Origin: Pectobacterium sp. A5351
GTDB lineage: Bacteria; Pseudomonadota; Gammaproteobacteria; Enterobacterales; Enterobacteriaceae
Assembly (NCBI RefSeq): GCF_028335745.1
Contig: NZ_CP116477.1
Coordinates: 62,001-126,000, forward strand
Reading direction: 5' to 3'
DNA length: 64,000 bases
Position numbers and translations under genes: made by a program. Numbering within the stretch: the stretch's first letter is position 1; each line of letters opens with the position of its first letter. Positions 26,810-36,002 of the stretch are shown here, in pieces. The notes beneath the pieces were generated by a model that was not told where the DNA came from, made no database searches, and saw nothing but the letters and a program-made list of their open reading frames with translations.

Positions 26810-27107
26810 GCTTCTCCCGGCGGCGTCCGCCACCTTCTGTCTGTTACCGAATAGCCGCCCTCTGGCTTATGCAGGGGATATACCCTATTCTGAGGCCGCG
26901 TTACCGCGGTTGCCGGGAATAGCCTAGGATTAAGATGAAATCCCCCGAATATCCGTAGAAAACAGCGTTAAGGCGGCGATAAGCTGCCTTATACTATTTG
27001 CGGTGTGTCACCTGTCGCGGCGCGCTTTCATATTTATGTTGCCTGCCTGTTTTATCCCGAAGGGCGGGTGTTCAGGTCTTACATAATCAGGTTGACGGAG
27101 AAAGCGC

Positions 27108-28292
27108 TTGCGGCTCAGACGTTCATTAACGATTAAACAGATGACAGCCGTGTCTGCCGTGGCACTGGTGACGATTAGCCTGTTTATCGTCATACAGCTC
27201 TTTCACTTTGTTCATCAACGCCGTGAAGACTATGCCAGACAGCTGGAGAGTATCGCGTATTCCGTGCGTCAGCCGCTGACGGATGCGGTGCTGCAAGGGG
27301 AAGTGCAGCGGGCAGGCAATATTCTGGACAGTTTATTACCGGTTGCCTTTCTGAGCCGGGCAGATGTGTTGCTGCCGGATGATTTCCAAACGCTGCACGC
27401 GAATTTCCCGAAAGAACGCCCGGTGCCAGACTGGATCGCGCGGGTATTCAGGCTGCCGATCCGCATTTCGATTCCGCTTTATTCCCCGCCGCAGACGCAG
27501 TATTCGGCACCGCTGGCGCATCTGGTCTTGCAGGCGGATTCCTATCGGATGTATCAATTTATCGTCAGCACCTTTTCAACCATGCTGGCGACGTATCTGC
27601 TGCTGGCGTTGATTATGTCAATCGCCATTACCTGGTGCATTAATCGCCTGCTGATACACCCGCTGCGCGGGATTATTGTCGAGCTACAAAATATCCCGCC
27701 GGATGCCATGTTGCATAGCCCGCTTACGTTGCCGCCCTGGCATCAGGATGATGAGCTGGGTGCGCTGGTGCGCAGCTACAACCGTAATCAACAGTTGCTG
27801 GAGCAGTCTCTTGCTGCCGGAACGGAAGGGGTGGGGCTGCCGGATAAAGCGCATTTTATGCGACGCCTCGAACAACGCCTGGCCGATGCGACACCGTTCA
27901 GTCTGCTGGTTTTTGGGCTTGATGTCTCAGCCGGTAAGCAGGGCGATATGACCACGCTGGCTACGCAGCTTAGTGCGGTGATTGAAGAACAGCATGAGGC
28001 AGGGACAACCTGTTTGGCGCGTCTCGATTGCGATGAGTTTGCTCTCATCGGGAAAACGCTGGAATCCGCTGGACAAGCGCAGGATTGGGCGCAAAACGTC
28101 ATGCTGGCGATCAACGCGCCTTTTTTACCCACGGACTCCCAGCCTGTACGGGCTGTCAGCGTCGGTATCCTCACCATTACCGAGCCTCGCCCAGAGGCGG
28201 CGGCACTGCTGTTGTCTCAGGCGCGTTTTGCCATGCAGCTAGCGCGGCGCGATAAGAAATACGGCATTCATTGCCTAACCGCGTCTTCCTGA
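27108..28292 (+). CDS. Membrane protein with degenerate GGDEF domain, no EAL (HmsP/PdeK-like N-terminus)
   Basis: The 394-residue product begins at TTG (27108) after GGAG with 7-base spacing. Two membrane helices (about 17-35 and 160-185) enclose a periplasmic sensor region, followed by a HAMP-like segment and a GGDEF-like domain. The active-site loop reads RLDCDEFALIG near residue 310 instead of GGDEF, so cyclase activity is unlikely. The protein occupies the position of E. coli pdeK (yhjK), between bcs and dctA, and the first 60 residues resemble it. That protein has about 650 residues with a C-terminal EAL phosphodiesterase domain; here translation stops and no EAL sequence follows in the 318 bp before dctA. 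Likely role: non-enzymatic sensor or adapter near cellulose synthesis. Confidence 0.75.
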   Translation: MRLRRSLTIKQMTAVSAVALVTISLFIVIQLFHFVHQRREDYARQLESIAYSVRQPLTDAVLQGEVQRAGNILDSLLPVAFLSRADVLLPDDFQTLHANFPKERPVPDWIARVFRLPIRISIPLYSPPQTQYSAPLAHLVLQADSYRMYQFIVSTFSTMLATYLLLALIMSIAITWCINRLLIHPLRGIIVELQNIPPDAMLHSPLTLPPWHQDDELGALVRSYNRNQQLLEQSLAAGTEGVGLPDKAHFMRRLEQRLADATPFSLLVFGLDVSAGKQGDMTTLATQLSAVIEEQHEAGTTCLARLDCDEFALIGKTLESAGQAQDWAQNVMLAINAPFLPTDSQPVRAVSVGILTITEPRPEAAALLLSQARFAMQLARRDKKYGIHCLTASS

Positions 28293-28403
28293 TTATTTGC
28301 AGGTAACGTAAATGTTACTTTTTGTGGGTGGGTTTCCTGGTCGCTACTTTCCCCGTATGACGGGGGGTGAGCGCTTTTTAAGAGGATTGTTCTGCTGCAA
28401 AAA

Positions 28404-28447
28404 TGTGCATCTGTTACAAGTAAATTGCATTGATGTTTCTTTATAAT
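28404..28447 (+). promoter_or_regulatory. Candidate CRP-dependent dctA promoter
   Basis: TATAAT lies at 28442-28447 with no good -35 hexamer. TGTGC-N6-TACAA at 28404-28419 is a partial CRP site (good left half, weak right half) centred near -41.5 from the start expected from that -10. This is the class II arrangement, and dctA is CRP-activated in E. coli. Nothing else is recognisable in 28293-28610. Confidence 0.4.
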
Positions 28448-28610
28448 TCTTGCTGACGTGATTCAGCTCTTGTTTTTAACCTGCCGTTCACAAACTAAAC
28501 TTATAAAACATTCTCAGCTTGTTATTGCAATGTTACTTTCCGGCGCAATCACAGGCGGCATTTTCGTACCCTATTCCCCTCCTGTGTTTTCCCCACCATA
28601 GGACGTATGT

Positions 28611-29903
28611 ATGAAAACATCAATTTTTAAAAGTCTTTATTTTCAAGTTCTTGCCGCCATTACGATAGGGATACTGTTGGGGCATTTCTACCCCCAGCTT
28701 GGCGAGCAAATGAAGCCTCTGGGCGATGGGTTTGTTAAATTAATTAAAATGATTATTGCACCGGTTATCTTCTGTACGGTCGTTACCGGTATCGCAGGCA
28801 TGGAAAGTATGAAGTCGGTTGGTCGTACTGGTGCGGTCGCCCTGCTGTATTTTGAAATTGTGAGTACGATTGCACTGATTATTGGCCTGGTCGTGGTCAA
28901 CATCGTGCAGCCTGGCGCGGGCATGAACATCGATCCAAGTACGCTTGATGCGTCTGCGGTGGCGGTTTATACCCAACAGGCTTCACAGCAGGGTCTGATT
29001 CCATTCCTGATGGACGTGATTCCGGCGAGTGTGGTTGGTGCGTTTGCCAGTGGCAATATCTTGCAGGTTCTGCTGTTTGCGGTGATGTTCGGCTTTGCGC
29101 TGCACCGTTTAGGGCCAAAAGGCAAGGTGATTTTTGATGTGATCGACAGCTTTTCCAAGGTCATTTTCGGCGTCATTAATATGATCATGAAATTGGCTCC
29201 GCTGGGGGCATTCGGTGCAATGGCTTTCACCATCGGTAAATATGGTGTCGGTACGCTGGTGCAACTGGGGCAGTTGATCGCTTGCTTCTACATCACCTGT
29301 ATTCTGTTCGTGTTTCTGGTTCTGGGCAGTATTGCCAAAGCGACGGGCTTCAGCATCTTCAAATTCATTCGCTACATCCGTGAAGAACTGCTGATTGTTC
29401 TGGGTACGTCCTCTTCTGAATCTGTGCTGCCACGTATGCTGGAGAAGATGGAGAAGGTCGGTTGTAAAAAATCTGTCGTCGGCCTGGTCATTCCTACCGG
29501 TTACTCGTTCAACCTTGACGGTACTTCCATCTACCTGACGATGGCGGCGGTATTTATCGCTCAGGCGACCAACAGCCACATGGATATCTGGCATCAGATT
29601 ACCCTGCTAGTGGTGCTGCTGCTGTCTTCTAAAGGCGCAGCGGGCGTGACGGGAAGTGGATTCATCGTGCTGGCGGCAACGCTGTCTGCTGTGGGTCACC
29701 TGCCTGTTGCTGGTCTGGCGCTGATTCTGGGTATTGACCGTTTCATGTCAGAAGCCCGTGCGTTGACCAACCTGATTGGTAACGGTGTTGCGACCATCGT
29801 GGTAGCGAAATACTGCCGCGAGTTGGATGAGAAGAAACTGGATGCTGAGCTGTCCGGTACCAATAAAAGCGATAACGCGGCCACGCCGACGGCACAGTCG
29901 TAA
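28611..29903 (+). CDS. dctA: Aerobic C4-dicarboxylate transporter DctA
   Basis: Inner-membrane cation symporter (DAACS/glutamate-transporter fold) of 430 residues for succinate, fumarate and malate. Characteristic stretches are the serine-rich hairpin [14 protein letters not shown] (about 265-280), the [18 protein letters not shown] helix, and [19 protein letters not shown]. Length equals E. coli DctA (428). It is monocistronic, between the GGDEF-like gene and yhjJ as in E. coli, and has its own terminator. Confidence 0.96.
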   Translation: MKTSIFKSLYFQVLAAITIGILLGHFYPQLGEQMKPLGDGFVKLIKMIIAPVIFCTVVTGIAGMESMKSVGRTGAVALLYFEIVSTIALIIGLVVVNIVQPGAGMNIDPSTLDASAVAVYTQQASQQGLIPFLMDVIPASVVGAFASGNILQVLLFAVMFGFALHRLGPKGKVIFDVIDSFSKVIFGVINMIMKLAPLGAFGAMAFTIGKYGVGTLVQLGQLIACFYITCILFVFLVLGSIAKATGFSIFKFIRYIREELLIVLGTSSSESVLPRMLEKMEKVGCKKSVVGLVIPTGYSFNLDGTSIYLTMAAVFIAQATNSHMDIWHQITLLVVLLLSSKGAAGVTGSGFIVLAATLSAVGHLPVAGLALILGIDRFMSEARALTNLIGNGVATIVVAKYCRELDEKKLDAELSGTNKSDNAATPTAQS

Positions 29904-29964
29904 TTCCAGCATGCAGTTATCATTCCGGTTGCAGTGAGCATTCCGATATAGCTTGCGAAATCAG

Positions 29965-30001
29965 TTCCCTGCGGTGTTAACGTGCCGTGGGGAATTTTTT
30001 T
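29965..30001 (+). terminator. Rho-independent terminator after dctA
   Basis: TTCCCTGCGG and CCGTGGGGAA form a 10-bp stem with G-U pairs around a 9-base loop, followed by eight T (29994-30001). The rest of the gap to 30281 is A+T-rich leader of yhjJ with a small hairpin (GGTGGC...GCCACC) near 30205-30226. Confidence 0.8.
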
Positions 30002-30281
30002 GCCTCTCAACGAGTCAAAGCAAATCGCCTCTCCTGCTTTTCTTACCCGTCATAAAACGTAAAAATATTGTTAAATATGACTATTTTTGCCTTTTTTGCA
30101 GATTATTTCGCCTCCTGGAGTGACATAGACAAAAGCGCGCGGTCTAAGGGAATGGTACACTTCGCGTCTTCAATTTTTTCCGTGATATATCCACGAGAGT
30201 GTGCGGTGGCAGACGCAAGGCCACCATAATGATCAACAATAACCACATTATTATGTTGGATAGCTATGAGTAGGGGTTCAC

Positions 30282-31775
30282 ATGCAGGGCACCAAAAAGG
30301 CGCTTTTCGTTGGTGGTTTGTTGCTGGCCGTGGTCAGCAGCAGCGTGCAGGCTGAAGCACTACAGCCCGATCCTGCCTGGCAGCAGGGTAAGCTTGATAA
30401 TGGTTTTACCTGGCAGTTATTAACCACACCACAGCGCCCCGGCGATCGGGTTGAGCTGCGTCTGGTGGTGAATGCCGGGTCGCTGCTGGAAAACGCCCAG
30501 CAGGTAGGTTTTGCCCATTTTCTTCCTCGTCTGGCCTTGGCGCCCGGCGATAAATTATCCGCAGCCCAGCGACCTTCCATGTGGATGCGCGATGCTAACG
30601 GTTCCCGCGTCCTGCCTCCGGCAATTATCTCGTACGATTTCACGTCGTATAATCTGAGCTTGCCGAACAATCGCCCCGAATTGCTGAAAGAAGCGCTGAC
30701 GTGGCTGGCGGAAAGCGCAGGGCAGATGACGTTTGACGAAAAAAGCCTACAGGCCGCGTTGAAGGTGCCCGATCAAGTCGCAACCTTTCCGATTAACCCA
30801 CAGGATCCGAGCTGGCGCTATCGTCTGAAAGGCTCGCCCCTGCTGGCGCACGATCCTGCTCAGGACGTCAAGCCGCCGCTAAATGGTGAACAACTCCAAC
30901 AGTTTTATAAAACCTGGTATACGCCAGATGCGATGACGCTCTACATCGTCGGTCATGTGGATAACCGCAGCGTGATCGAGCAGATCGGGAAAGTCTTCGC
31001 CCCGCTGGAAGGGAAACGCGAAGCCCCCGCGCCGTTACCGACATTAAGCCCGCTGCCGACGCAGGCGATCAGCCTGATGAATAACAACGCCCAGCAGGAT
31101 ACGGTGTCGCTAATGTGGGATGCCCCGTGGCACCCAATTCGTGAATCACAGGCGCTGGTTCGCTACTGGCTGGGTGATATGACGCGGGAAGCGATGTTCT
31201 GGCACTTACAGCAGGTGCTGGAGAAGAGCCCGCTGAAGGGCAACAACCTCCGCTTCGACTGCAATGTGTTTTATACCCGTTCTCAGTGCGCGATTAATAT
31301 GGATGTGCCGAATAGCGAAGGCGTTGAGCCGGGCGTGACGTTTATCGCGCGTGAGCTGGCGACGCTGCGTGAAAAAGGGCTGACACAGCAAGAGTTTGAT
31401 GCGCTAATCGCGCGCAAGACGGACGAACTGAATAAACTGTTTGCCACTTATGCGCGTACCAGCACGGACATCCTGATGGATCAGCGCCTGCGCTCTCAGC
31501 AAAACGGTGTCGTAGATATTGCTCCCGAGCAGTATCAGAAACTGCGCCAGACCTATCTGTCCTCGCTGACGCTCGATATGCTGAATCAGGAACTGCACCA
31601 GCAACTGGTGCAGGATACGACACTGATGCTGATCCAACAGCCCGGTGAACCGGAAGCAAATATGAAGGCGTTGCAGGAAGCCTACGACCGGATTATGACG
31701 CCAGTGACTGAGCCTGCTGCCAGCACCGCAGCAGCGTCTCAAGCTGAAAAATCGCCTGCCGCGCAGTCGCAGTAG
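30282..31775 (+). CDS. yhjJ: M16-family zinc-peptidase-like periplasmic protein YhjJ
   Basis: Exported protein of 497 residues with a signal peptide (1-24, ending VQA). The N-terminal domain has the pitrilysin/M16 layout (KLDNGFTWQLLTTPQRPGDRVELRLVVNAGSLLEN region), but the zinc site HxxEH is replaced by HFLPR in VGFAHFLPRLAL. It is therefore probably not a peptidase, like E. coli YhjJ. The C-terminus is Ala/Ser-rich. Position after dctA matches E. coli. Function is unknown. Confidence 0.88.
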   Translation: MQGTKKALFVGGLLLAVVSSSVQAEALQPDPAWQQGKLDNGFTWQLLTTPQRPGDRVELRLVVNAGSLLENAQQVGFAHFLPRLALAPGDKLSAAQRPSMWMRDANGSRVLPPAIISYDFTSYNLSLPNNRPELLKEALTWLAESAGQMTFDEKSLQAALKVPDQVATFPINPQDPSWRYRLKGSPLLAHDPAQDVKPPLNGEQLQQFYKTWYTPDAMTLYIVGHVDNRSVIEQIGKVFAPLEGKREAPAPLPTLSPLPTQAISLMNNNAQQDTVSLMWDAPWHPIRESQALVRYWLGDMTREAMFWHLQQVLEKSPLKGNNLRFDCNVFYTRSQCAINMDVPNSEGVEPGVTFIARELATLREKGLTQQEFDALIARKTDELNKLFATYARTSTDILMDQRLRSQQNGVVDIAPEQYQKLRQTYLSSLTLDMLNQELHQQLVQDTTLMLIQQPGEPEANMKALQEAYDRIMTPVTEPAASTAAASQAEKSPAAQSQ

Positions 31776-31992
31776 GGCAGTCGCCTTTGGATATCAGGAT
31801 GCAGGGTAGCGGTTTGTGGTTTCCGATCGGAGTAAAAGGCCACGTATAGCAAAGTACAGGATATCGTTAGCAGAACGTTAGGTAATGTAACTCTTTATTT
31901 ATACGTGGATTTTAAGGAAAAATCTCGTTGTTGCTACCTTTCTCCACCCCTATTATCCCTCGTGTTTCATAAAATGTACCGAGGGATAAAAT

Positions 31993-32151
31993 ATGAGTCG
32001 TATTCTGAAAGCTGCGGGGGTGCTCGCGCTGATCACCATGTTGAGCGGTTGTCTGTTCCCACCTCCGGGTGGAGGCGGCGGTGGCGGTCGGGGAGGTGGT
32101 CCATTCGGGGGCTTCCAGGAACAGCCGATGAGCCAGCCAGGACCACATTAA
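31993..32151 (+). CDS. Small glycine-rich lipoprotein
   Basis: A 52-residue frame starts at the ATG at 31993 after GAGGG. It begins MSRILKAAGVLALITMLSGC, a lipoprotein signal with lipobox LSGC (Cys20), so the mature part has only about 33 residues: CLFPPPGGGGGGGRGGGPFGGF and then a Gln/Pro-rich tail. A strong hairpin follows at 32202. It is short for gene callers but has a signal, ribosome site and terminator. I do not recognise its function. Confidence 0.65.
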   Translation: MSRILKAAGVLALITMLSGCLFPPPGGGGGGGRGGGPFGGFQEQPMSQPGPH

Positions 32152-32201
32152 ACCACAAAGCCATCGGTGAGGCAGAGTGCTACCACTGTTATGCGTCATA
32201 T

Positions 32202-32227
32202 CTTAAGGCCGCTGTTGCGGCCTTAAG
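32202..32227. terminator. Bidirectional hairpin between the small lipoprotein gene and kdgK
   Basis: CTTAAGGCCGC and GCGGCCTTAAG form an 11-bp perfect stem with a TGTT loop. It lies 50 bp after the lipoprotein stop and 20 bp beyond the convergent kdgK stop, so it can serve both. Confidence 0.65.
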
Positions 32228-32247
32228 ATTGATGTGATGCACGGTGA

Positions 32248-33183
32248 TTATGCAGGCATTGCCTCAAGCGGGATAATCGCGCCACGGTATTGAATGACCG
32301 TGCTGGCTGTCAGGTGGCCGCGCTGTGCCGCTTCCTGCGTGCTGCCGCCATTCAGGCGCACTGACAGGTAGCCTGCGCTGAAAGAGTCGCCCGCTGCGGT
32401 GGTATCGACCACTTTCTCTTTTGGCAGTTTGATCGCCGGGATATCAACCAACGCTTGTCCACGTTCTGATACGATGCAGGAGTCCGCGCCGCGTTTAATT
32501 ACCACTTCGCTAACACCCAGATTGTGCGTCCGCTCCAGCACGGCTTCCAGCGGCTTCGTGCCCCACAGCATGTCTTCGTCATCCAACGTCAGGAAGGCAA
32601 TATCGGTACAGGACAGGATGTCGGTGTAGGCCTGTTGCGTCTCTTCCTTGCTCTGCCACAGACGTGGACGGTAGTTGTTATCAAAAATCACTTTACCGCC
32701 GTTGGCGCGGCAGGCGCGCAGCAGGGCGAGGAGACGCTGACGGCTTTCGGCGTTCAGAATCGCCAGACTGATGCCGCTCAGGTAGAGATAGTCAAAGTGT
32801 GCCAGTGACTGACCGATTTTTTCTGCTTCCGGGCTGTCCAGCCAGTAGCGGGCTGCGGCGTCATTGCGCCAATAGTAGAACGTACGCTCGCCGCTCGCGT
32901 CAGTTTCAATGAAGTATAGACCGGGCAGTTTGTTGTCCAGTCGCTGAATCAGGTCGGTTTTCACCCCTTCTTTTTGCCAGGCGGCAACCATCTCGGTACT
33001 GAAGCTATCTGTGCCGAGTGCAGTCACGTAATGCACGCCCAGTTTCTCGGAGTTTACCTGACGGGCAATGTAAACGGCGGTGTTCAGTGTATCGCCGCCA
33101 AACCCACGATTAAGATCCGTGCCCTTCTGCGACAGTTCGATCATGCATTCGCCGATTACGGCAATGTTAGTAGTTGTCATCAC
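32248..33183 (-). CDS. kdgK: 2-dehydro-3-deoxygluconokinase KdgK
   Basis: PfkB-family sugar kinase of 311 residues that phosphorylates KDG, the product of pectin and hexuronate breakdown, to KDPG for the Entner-Doudoroff aldolase. Landmarks are IAVIGECMIEL at the N-terminus and DTTAAGDSFSAGYL near residue 255, the PfkB anion hole with catalytic Asp. It is a central step of pectin use in soft-rot bacteria. A KdgR-like site lies upstream. It follows yhjD on the same strand but with a 146-bp gap, so it probably has its own promoter. Confidence 0.95.
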   Translation of the reverse strand: MMTTTNIAVIGECMIELSQKGTDLNRGFGGDTLNTAVYIARQVNSEKLGVHYVTALGTDSFSTEMVAAWQKEGVKTDLIQRLDNKLPGLYFIETDASGERTFYYWRNDAAARYWLDSPEAEKIGQSLAHFDYLYLSGISLAILNAESRQRLLALLRACRANGGKVIFDNNYRPRLWQSKEETQQAYTDILSCTDIAFLTLDDEDMLWGTKPLEAVLERTHNLGVSEVVIKRGADSCIVSERGQALVDIPAIKLPKEKVVDTTAAGDSFSAGYLSVRLNGGSTQEAAQRGHLTASTVIQYRGAIIPLEAMPA

Positions 33184-33232
33184 TTTTGGCCTGTTTGAAA
33201 AAGCTGGGTATAAAAAACGCGGAAGCTAACAT

Positions 33233-33256
33233 CAGTCTCAACATTACGTGAGACTG
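33233..33256. repeat. Inverted repeat upstream of kdgK
   Basis: CAGTCTCA and TGAGACTG form a perfect 8-bp inverted repeat with an 8-base centre, about 50-73 bp before the kdgK start. It may be an operator, or a terminator for yhjD; no T run follows on the minus strand. Confidence 0.4.
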
Positions 33257-33267
33257 AGTCAATAGTC

Positions 33268-33284
33268 TTGAAACGATGTTTTAC
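33268..33284 (-). promoter_or_regulatory. KdgR-like operator before kdgK
   Basis: GAAACGATGTTTTA fits the GAAA-N6-TTTCA core of KdgR sites with one mismatch, 85-100 bp upstream of kdgK. KdgR represses pectin catabolism genes, including kdgK, in Pectobacterium and Dickeya until KDG accumulates. The motif is seen; the regulation is inferred from that literature. Confidence 0.45.
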
Positions 33285-33329
33285 TTTTTCATGACACAGA
33301 TCGGAAAACCAGTGCTTCCCCCGCTGCTC

Positions 33330-34346
33330 TTAACGATCGGAGGGCGGTTCTTTTTCCTGCTCATTCCGGTCTGTCGAGGTGTCACCTTTATAGTTTGCCG
33401 TGGCGATCCAGGCGGCGCAGAAGAGCGTCAGGCGCGCGAAGAAATAGAAGAATGCCATCAGGCCAATAACCGAACCGAACGCGGCACCGGAAGGCGAACT
33501 GGCCAGTTTAGGCAGTGCGACTGTCATTGCGAATTTTATGGCTTCAAAACCCACTGCGGCGATCAGTGTGCCGCGAAAGAGCGCTTTGCGCTTGGGTTTA
33601 TGGCGCGGCAAAACGAAGAATATCCAAAGGAATAACAGATAGTTGGCGAAGATGGATATTGATAGAGCGATCAGCGTCATCGCCGGGCGCAACCACTCAA
33701 TGCCATCCAGCCCCAACGCGGTCACAATCATGTTTTGCGCGGTGCCGGCAACCGAGGTCAGGAACAACGTAATAATCAGCGCAATGACCAGGCCGGTCAG
33801 CGACAGGAAATCCCGCGTGTACTGAAAGTAAATCTTCTCTTCATCTTTCGGGTTTCTTTCCCAGACGTCGCGCGATTGGGCTCGAATCGCTTCGCGCAGG
33901 TTTCCCATCCAACTGACGCCGGAATAGAGCGCGATCAGCAAACCGGTTAGCCCAACGGTAGTACGCTGCTGTACGGCTGTGTTGACGGTATTTTTCAGCG
34001 TAGTAGCCAGATTCGGATCGCTGATACTGTTAACGATGCGGTTGATCAACCCCGTCAGTAGATCGGGATTGGAGGCCAGCACAAAGCCCACGGCGGCAAA
34101 AGACACCATGAGAATGGGGATCAACGACAGAAAAGAAAAGTAGGTAATCGCCGCACCAAACTGGTTGCCCATGCGGTCGTTGAAACGTTCTCCCGCGCGA
34201 ATCAGGTGGGCCACGCTGGGAATCGCCTGAATACGTGCGGCCAGACATTTAGCCTTGTCCAGAAGCGAAAGGGGTGGCTGCGGCGATGTGTCCCCCGCAG
34301 GGGGTGATGGTGTTGGCTGGCGGTCCGGGTCTGCCGGTACAGGCAT
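33330..34346 (-). CDS. yhjD: YhjD/YihY/BrkB-family inner-membrane protein
   Basis: A 338-residue integral membrane protein with about six helices between residues 60 and 315, a Pro-rich cytoplasmic N-terminus and a charged C-terminus (DRNEQEKEPPSDR). RMGNQFGAAITYFSFLSLIPIL-type sequence near residue 58 is the hallmark of this family. In E. coli a YhjD mutation can restore viability with minimal lipopolysaccharide, suggesting envelope-lipid transport, but the substrate is not established. The start has AGGAG at good spacing. Confidence 0.9.
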   Translation of the reverse strand: MPVPADPDRQPTPSPPAGDTSPQPPLSLLDKAKCLAARIQAIPSVAHLIRAGERFNDRMGNQFGAAITYFSFLSLIPILMVSFAAVGFVLASNPDLLTGLINRIVNSISDPNLATTLKNTVNTAVQQRTTVGLTGLLIALYSGVSWMGNLREAIRAQSRDVWERNPKDEEKIYFQYTRDFLSLTGLVIALIITLFLTSVAGTAQNMIVTALGLDGIEWLRPAMTLIALSISIFANYLLFLWIFFVLPRHKPKRKALFRGTLIAAVGFEAIKFAMTVALPKLASSPSGAAFGSVIGLMAFFYFFARLTLFCAAWIATANYKGDTSTDRNEQEKEPPSDR

Positions 34347-34404
34347 TGCGTTTCTCCTGTGTTCGGGATTAGTTTAGTAGCATAAGGTTGATTATAACCA
34401 ACAA

Positions 34405-34608
<204 letters not shown>

Positions 34609-34677
34609 TAGCAATATGATTTTTCGATGTTTTTTTGAAATTACGTCATACACGGACGTTAAGCGAGTGAATTTTCC

Positions 34678-35211
34678 ATGCCAACACCTTCCCCATCCGA
34701 ACCGTCGCTGAGCGGTCTGCGCCTTAATCTGCGCATCGTTTCGATTGTGGCGTTCAATTTCGCCAGCTATCTGAATATTGGTCTGCCGTTGGCGGTGCTG
34801 CCGGGGTACGTGCACGATCACCTTGGCTATAGTGCGTTCTGGGCCGGGCTGGTGATCAGCCTGCAATACTTCTCCACGCTATTGAGCCGCCCCCATGCGG
34901 GTCGCAGCGCCGATGAAAAAGGGTCGAAGAACATCGTCATCTGGGGGTTGGCTGGCGTCATGTTAAGCGGCGTGTTTTATCTGCTGGCCGCTTTTAGCGA
35001 TGCCTCGCCGGTGATGACATTGCTGCTGCTGTGCCTTGGGCGCATTGTTTTGGGGGCCGGACAGAGTTTTGCCGGTACCGGCGCAACGCTCTGGGGCGTC
35101 GGCGTGGTGGGTTCTCGACACATCGGACGCGTGATTTCATGGAATGGCATTGCCACCTACGGCGCGATGGCGATTGGCGCACCGCTCGGCGTACTTTGCT
35201 ATATCCTTTAA
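34678..35211 (+). pseudogene. yhhS: Truncated MFS transporter YhhS (N-terminal half)
   Basis: The 177-residue frame matches the start of the YhhS/YfcJ family of major-facilitator proteins: about six membrane helices, with [16 protein letters not shown] as the conserved loop 2-3 motif and [21 protein letters not shown] at the end. Full-length members have about 400 residues and 12 helices, so the second half is missing. The stop is followed at once by an 18-bp palindrome and then by dcrB; no remnant of the C-terminal half is visible. Position beside dcrB matches E. coli yhhS. Probably non-functional through deletion. Confidence 0.75.
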
Positions 35212-35212
35212 A

Positions 35213-35230
35213 TAGCCACCTAGGTGGCTA
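35213..35230. terminator. 18-bp perfect palindrome at the yhhS/dcrB junction
   Basis: TAGCCACCTAGGTGGCTA is a perfect palindrome two bases after the truncated yhhS stop and 21 bp past the convergent dcrB stop. With no loop bases it would form a shorter hairpin in RNA. Terminator or deletion scar. Confidence 0.45.
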
Positions 35231-35250
35231 CTGTCCGACGATAACACCGA

Positions 35251-35817
35251 TTATTTCAGCTTCAGGGTGTGGATGATGCCTTCTGCTTCGCTCTGTGCCT
35301 GCTGCTGATTGCTGGCTGGCAGCGTGATTTGCAAGGTCAGCAGTTGGTTTTCCACTTTACCCAGCACGACGGAGGAATAAGCCTGCTGTCCGCTGCTGGT
35401 GATAATGCTGTCGAGCTGTTGCAGCTTCTTGCCGTCAACGTCGATAGTCTTATTGGTCACGACCTGAAGGTTGGCATCGCGTGTGCGCTGCTGATCTTCC
35501 AGACGCTGTGCCAGAACGGTCAACTCTTCCGTGGTGTTGTCGCCCAGAATCACGATGACCGCTTTCTGGCCATTGTCATTGGCGTAAACGTGCATGTTGT
35601 TCGCCTGTGTTCCGACTTTGCCACTCTGGTCGCGCATGTCGGCGGGCAGAGTAAACGCAATCTTGCCCTCCATTAATTCAATATTCTGACCCGCGCTGGC
35701 TGCTGCGGCAGGTTTATCTTGCGCGCCCGCTTTTGCGGCGTCATCCGTTTTGCCATCACAGGCAGCAAGCAGGCCGACAAGCAAGCCGACACCGAGGTAT
35801 TTGATTACATTCGACAT
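35251..35817 (-). CDS. dcrB: Lipoprotein DcrB
   Basis: Envelope lipoprotein of 188 residues. The signal ends in the lipobox LLAAC (Cys20), followed by an Ala/Lys-rich linker and a compact domain ([16 protein letters not shown] to IIHTLKLK). E. coli DcrB (185 residues) is needed for phage C1 and C6 infection and contributes to envelope integrity. The ATG complementary to 35815-35817 has AAGGGA at good spacing and a proper lipoprotein signal; the 62-codon upstream extension does not. It lies 185 bp downstream of yhhQ, same strand. Confidence 0.92.
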   Translation of the reverse strand: MSNVIKYLGVGLLVGLLAACDGKTDDAAKAGAQDKPAAAASAGQNIELMEGKIAFTLPADMRDQSGKVGTQANNMHVYANDNGQKAVIVILGDNTTEELTVLAQRLEDQQRTRDANLQVVTNKTIDVDGKKLQQLDSIITSSGQQAYSSVVLGKVENQLLTLQITLPASNQQQAQSEAEGIIHTLKLK

Positions 35818-36002
35818 GGGATCCCTTTCTCTCGTTTTTGAACAGGTCATCTTTTGAAACAGGTAATAACAGTATGGCACCCTATTCAGATAGCAAAAAC
35901 AAGCGTTTTGTTGTTGCAAACCGTTGTGGGAACCTGCGTTATTTTTACAAAATGATGAGTGATTTAGCGGGAAAGGGCGGCGTAAATCGCCGCCAATTGG
36001 CA

